A stretch of DNA of 64,000 nt, taken from NCBI GenBank assembly GCA_031296935.1, contig JAVDPD010000016.1, positions 59,704-123,703 of the forward strand. Direction: 5' to 3'. A program made the position numbers and the translations under genes. Of the stretch, positions 62,471 to 64,000 are shown piece after piece (position 1 is the stretch's first letter; each line of letters opens with the position of its first letter). The notes beneath the pieces are model-generated. The model was not told the origin of the DNA and made no database searches. It saw only the letters and a program-made list of their open reading frames with translations. This stretch comes from Cerasicoccus maritimus (GTDB taxonomy: Bacteria > Verrucomicrobiota > Verrucomicrobiia > Opitutales > Cerasicoccaceae).

Positions 62471-63334
62471 TTATCCTGGCAGATCTGAGCCCTCGGGCTT
62501 TTCGTCGAACTCGCTCACGAGATCTTCTTCGTCCTCGAAGATTTCGTCGTCTTCAGGCGTAAGGATGCGTTTTTCGCAGTGAATGTCGCCATAGTTCGCA
62601 TCCTGTTCGACGAGTAGCTTTTTCAGACGGGTCAGTTCGAGCACTGCCAGGAAGGTGGAGACGAGCATGTTGACGCCGTAGGCTTTGCCTTCGAAAAGTT
62701 CCGTGAAATTAAAGCGGTCGCGCGTCTCGATGACGTTGAGGATGTATTCCATGCGGTCAGCGACGGAGACTTGCTCGTCGTTGATCTCACCCGACTTCAT
62801 GCCTTCAGCCAAGCGACGGAGCACCATGTTGAAGGAGTTCCATAGTTCGATTTTATCCGTGGGCTTGAGCGGGCGGGCTTCCTTTTGCTCGTTGGATTCG
62901 CGGTAGTTGCGCGGAATGAGGTCTTGCTGTTGTTCGACTAGGTCTTGCAGCTGATAGGCGGCTTCCTTGAACTTCTTGTATTCGAGGAGCTGCTGGACCA
63001 GCTCCCAACGTGGGTCTGCTTCTTCCTCTTCTTCTGACGCCTGTTTTATTTGCTCATTAGTCGGCAGTAGCATGCGGCTCTTGATGTACATGAGCGTGGC
63101 CGCCATCACGAAAAAGTCGCCAGCAACCTCGAGATTGAGCTGCTCCATGGACTTGAGCACTTCCAGGTATTGGCGGGTCACGCGCTCGATCGGAATATCG
63201 TAGATATCGATCTCGTTCTTGCGGATGAGAAACAAGAGCAGGTCGAGAGGTCCCTCAAAGACCGGTAGGCGGATGGCGAGATCCTGACTGGGTCCCAAGG
63301 CTCCATCTTGTAGTTGTCCGCTGGCTTCTATCAC
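62471..63334 (-). CDS. scpA: Segregation and condensation protein A
   Basis: The 287-residue kleisin protein has RLPVFEGPLDLLLFLIRKNE, DIPIERVTRQYLEVLKSMEQ and GDFFVMAATLMYIKSRMLLP (the N-terminal SMC-binding part), then an acidic linker with EEEEEAD. The C-terminal part holds STFLAVLELTRLKKLLVEQD, and an acidic tail follows. It joins Smc and ScpB in chromosome condensation. scpB is not within the window. Confidence 0.95.
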   Translation of the reverse strand: MIEASGQLQDGALGPSQDLAIRLPVFEGPLDLLLFLIRKNEIDIYDIPIERVTRQYLEVLKSMEQLNLEVAGDFFVMAATLMYIKSRMLLPTNEQIKQASEEEEEADPRWELVQQLLEYKKFKEAAYQLQDLVEQQQDLIPRNYRESNEQKEARPLKPTDKIELWNSFNMVLRRLAEGMKSGEINDEQVSVADRMEYILNVIETRDRFNFTELFEGKAYGVNMLVSTFLAVLELTRLKKLLVEQDANYGDIHCEKRILTPEDDEIFEDEEDLVSEFDEKPEGSDLPG

Positions 63335-63383
63335 GCAGGCAGTGGATAGGATCGGGGCCTAAAATTCAATGGGAAAGCGTAGC

Positions 63384-63842
63384 TTACTCTTCAATTACGA
63401 AGAGGAAGGTTTTGGGACCGCTAATAGTCATCTTTCCACTGGCGGTGTTTCCGTCGTCCACCGCCGCATCGATCTGCTCGATCAGATCGTCATCTACTTG
63501 ATAATCGGCTACGCCAATGGCAAAAATGTAGGTGTCAACGTCCGCCGTCCAATTGCCGCCAATCACCGTTGTGCCAGTGATGACATCTTCGCGGATGTAT
63601 TCATAGAAATCCGCAGACGGGCCACCTGTTCCGATAGGATAATGCCCTTCTTCCAGGCTGTAGCGGTTAATGGCTTCCTTAACCGCACGAAAATCGCTGG
63701 TGAACGCAGCTACGCGCGAACGTTCGCGTACAGCTTTGAATCCAGGTATCGCCATTGCCAACATCACGCCAATAATGATCACCACGACCATTATTTCGAG
63801 CAGGGTAAAAGCTCTGCGCTTTGACTGTTGGGCGAAATGCAT
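63384..63842 (-). CDS. Prepilin-like (type IV pilin/pseudopilin) protein
   Basis: The 152-residue protein has a short leader and the methylation site RAFTLLEIMVVVIIIGVMLA, where the Glu follows the Thr-Leu-Leu, with the hydrophobic helix of type IV pilins. The rest is a small globular domain with IPGFKAVRERSRVAAFTSDF and SADFYEYIREDVITG. It may be a pseudopilin of a type II-like secretion system or a minor pilin. It stands on the minus strand, 49 bases before scpA. Confidence 0.85.
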   Translation of the reverse strand: MHFAQQSKRRAFTLLEIMVVVIIIGVMLAMAIPGFKAVRERSRVAAFTSDFRAVKEAINRYSLEEGHYPIGTGGPSADFYEYIREDVITGTTVIGGNWTADVDTYIFAIGVADYQVDDDLIEQIDAAVDDGNTASGKMTISGPKTFLFVIEE

Positions 63843-63917
63843 CAGGTTCTACAATCAATTAAAGTTCCTTATCTAAGGGTAATTATGTAGGCCTGTCCAG
63901 ATAATTCCCCAGCCTTG

Positions 63918-63982
63918 GAGCACTTTTCATCTAACTTGGCCGATCAGGCCGCAGTGATTTTTCGTGTCCAGCAAGGCGGCTT
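63918..63982. repeat. 65-bp dispersed repeat, copy 2 (inverted)
   Basis: The stretch from GAGCA to GGCTT is the reverse complement of 25286-25350 with two mismatches. It lies 76 bases upstream of the pilin-like gene start and close to the window edge, so it could extend beyond. The two copies are 38.6 kb apart. Confidence 0.8.
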
Positions 63983-64000
63983 GAGCGTAGCGCACTGGAA

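Overview
The window looks like a chromosomal segment of a Gram-negative, polysaccharide-degrading bacterium of the Verrucomicrobiota, most likely class Opitutia (Puniceicoccales/Opitutales-like). This is inferred from the style of the encoded proteins: prepilin-like proteins, GH74-like/GH2 exported hydrolases, unusual acidic tails on ribosomal proteins and a short Rho. It is not based on any database comparison. No tRNA, rRNA, CRISPR array or intact insertion sequence was seen.

Region 1 (1-10742) is a compact set of eleven metabolic genes in two convergent groups. The plus-strand group runs sugar-phosphate isomerase/epimerase (5' end outside the window), phosphoribosyltransferase, acetamidase/formamidase, DUF3891 and RidA. 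The minus-strand group runs a tandem GTP cyclohydrolase II, a double-SIS sugar isomerase-like protein, a fumarylacetoacetate hydrolase-amidase fusion, an amidohydrolase, a metal-site-less creatininase-like protein and a creatininase-family hydrolase. Most neighbours overlap by a few bases, so translation is probably coupled. Together they read like a ring-opening and deamidation pathway for an N-heterocycle or nucleobase, perhaps analogous to URC-type pyrimidine breakdown. This is the best candidate for an undescribed metabolic system.

Region 2 (10828-23446) starts with a prepilin-like H-X9-DG protein. It continues with an exported carbohydrate set, all on the minus strand: a CE4 polysaccharide deacetylase, a small carbohydrate-binding-like protein, two paralogous Asp-box GH74-like proteins (one with added binding modules), a cytoplasmic beta-glucuronidase-type GH2 and an exported GH2.

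Region 3 (23447-36700) is mixed: a thioesterase, two small membrane proteins, an M48 CAAX-type protease, an exported EEP-family phosphatase/nuclease, a broken LprI-like gene, a GNAT acetyltransferase, an AT-rich orphan gene, a TPR protein, HemW, an IPT/TIG lipoprotein, Rho and some small exported proteins. It is rich in structured intergenic DNA: REP-like pairs, a 65-bp dispersed repeat, a palindrome that encodes a signal peptide, and an array of four 16-bp palindromes at a 23-bp period.

Region 4 (36950-56520) is a contiguous str-S10-spc-alpha ribosomal supercluster (rpsL, rpsG, fusA, rpsJ, rplC to rplQ with secY, map and rpoA). It lacks tuf, rpmD, rpmJ, infA and adk at their usual places, and a secreted-protein gene sits between rpsS and rplV. 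uS11 and bL17 carry acidic extensions and uS5 a Gly/Arg-rich one. Region 5 (56521-64000) carries a zinc-ribbon membrane protein, guaA, pyrH, a small membrane protein, frr, proB, an unknown glycosyltransferase-like gene, scpA and a pilin-like gene. The window ends in an inverted copy of the 65-bp repeat.
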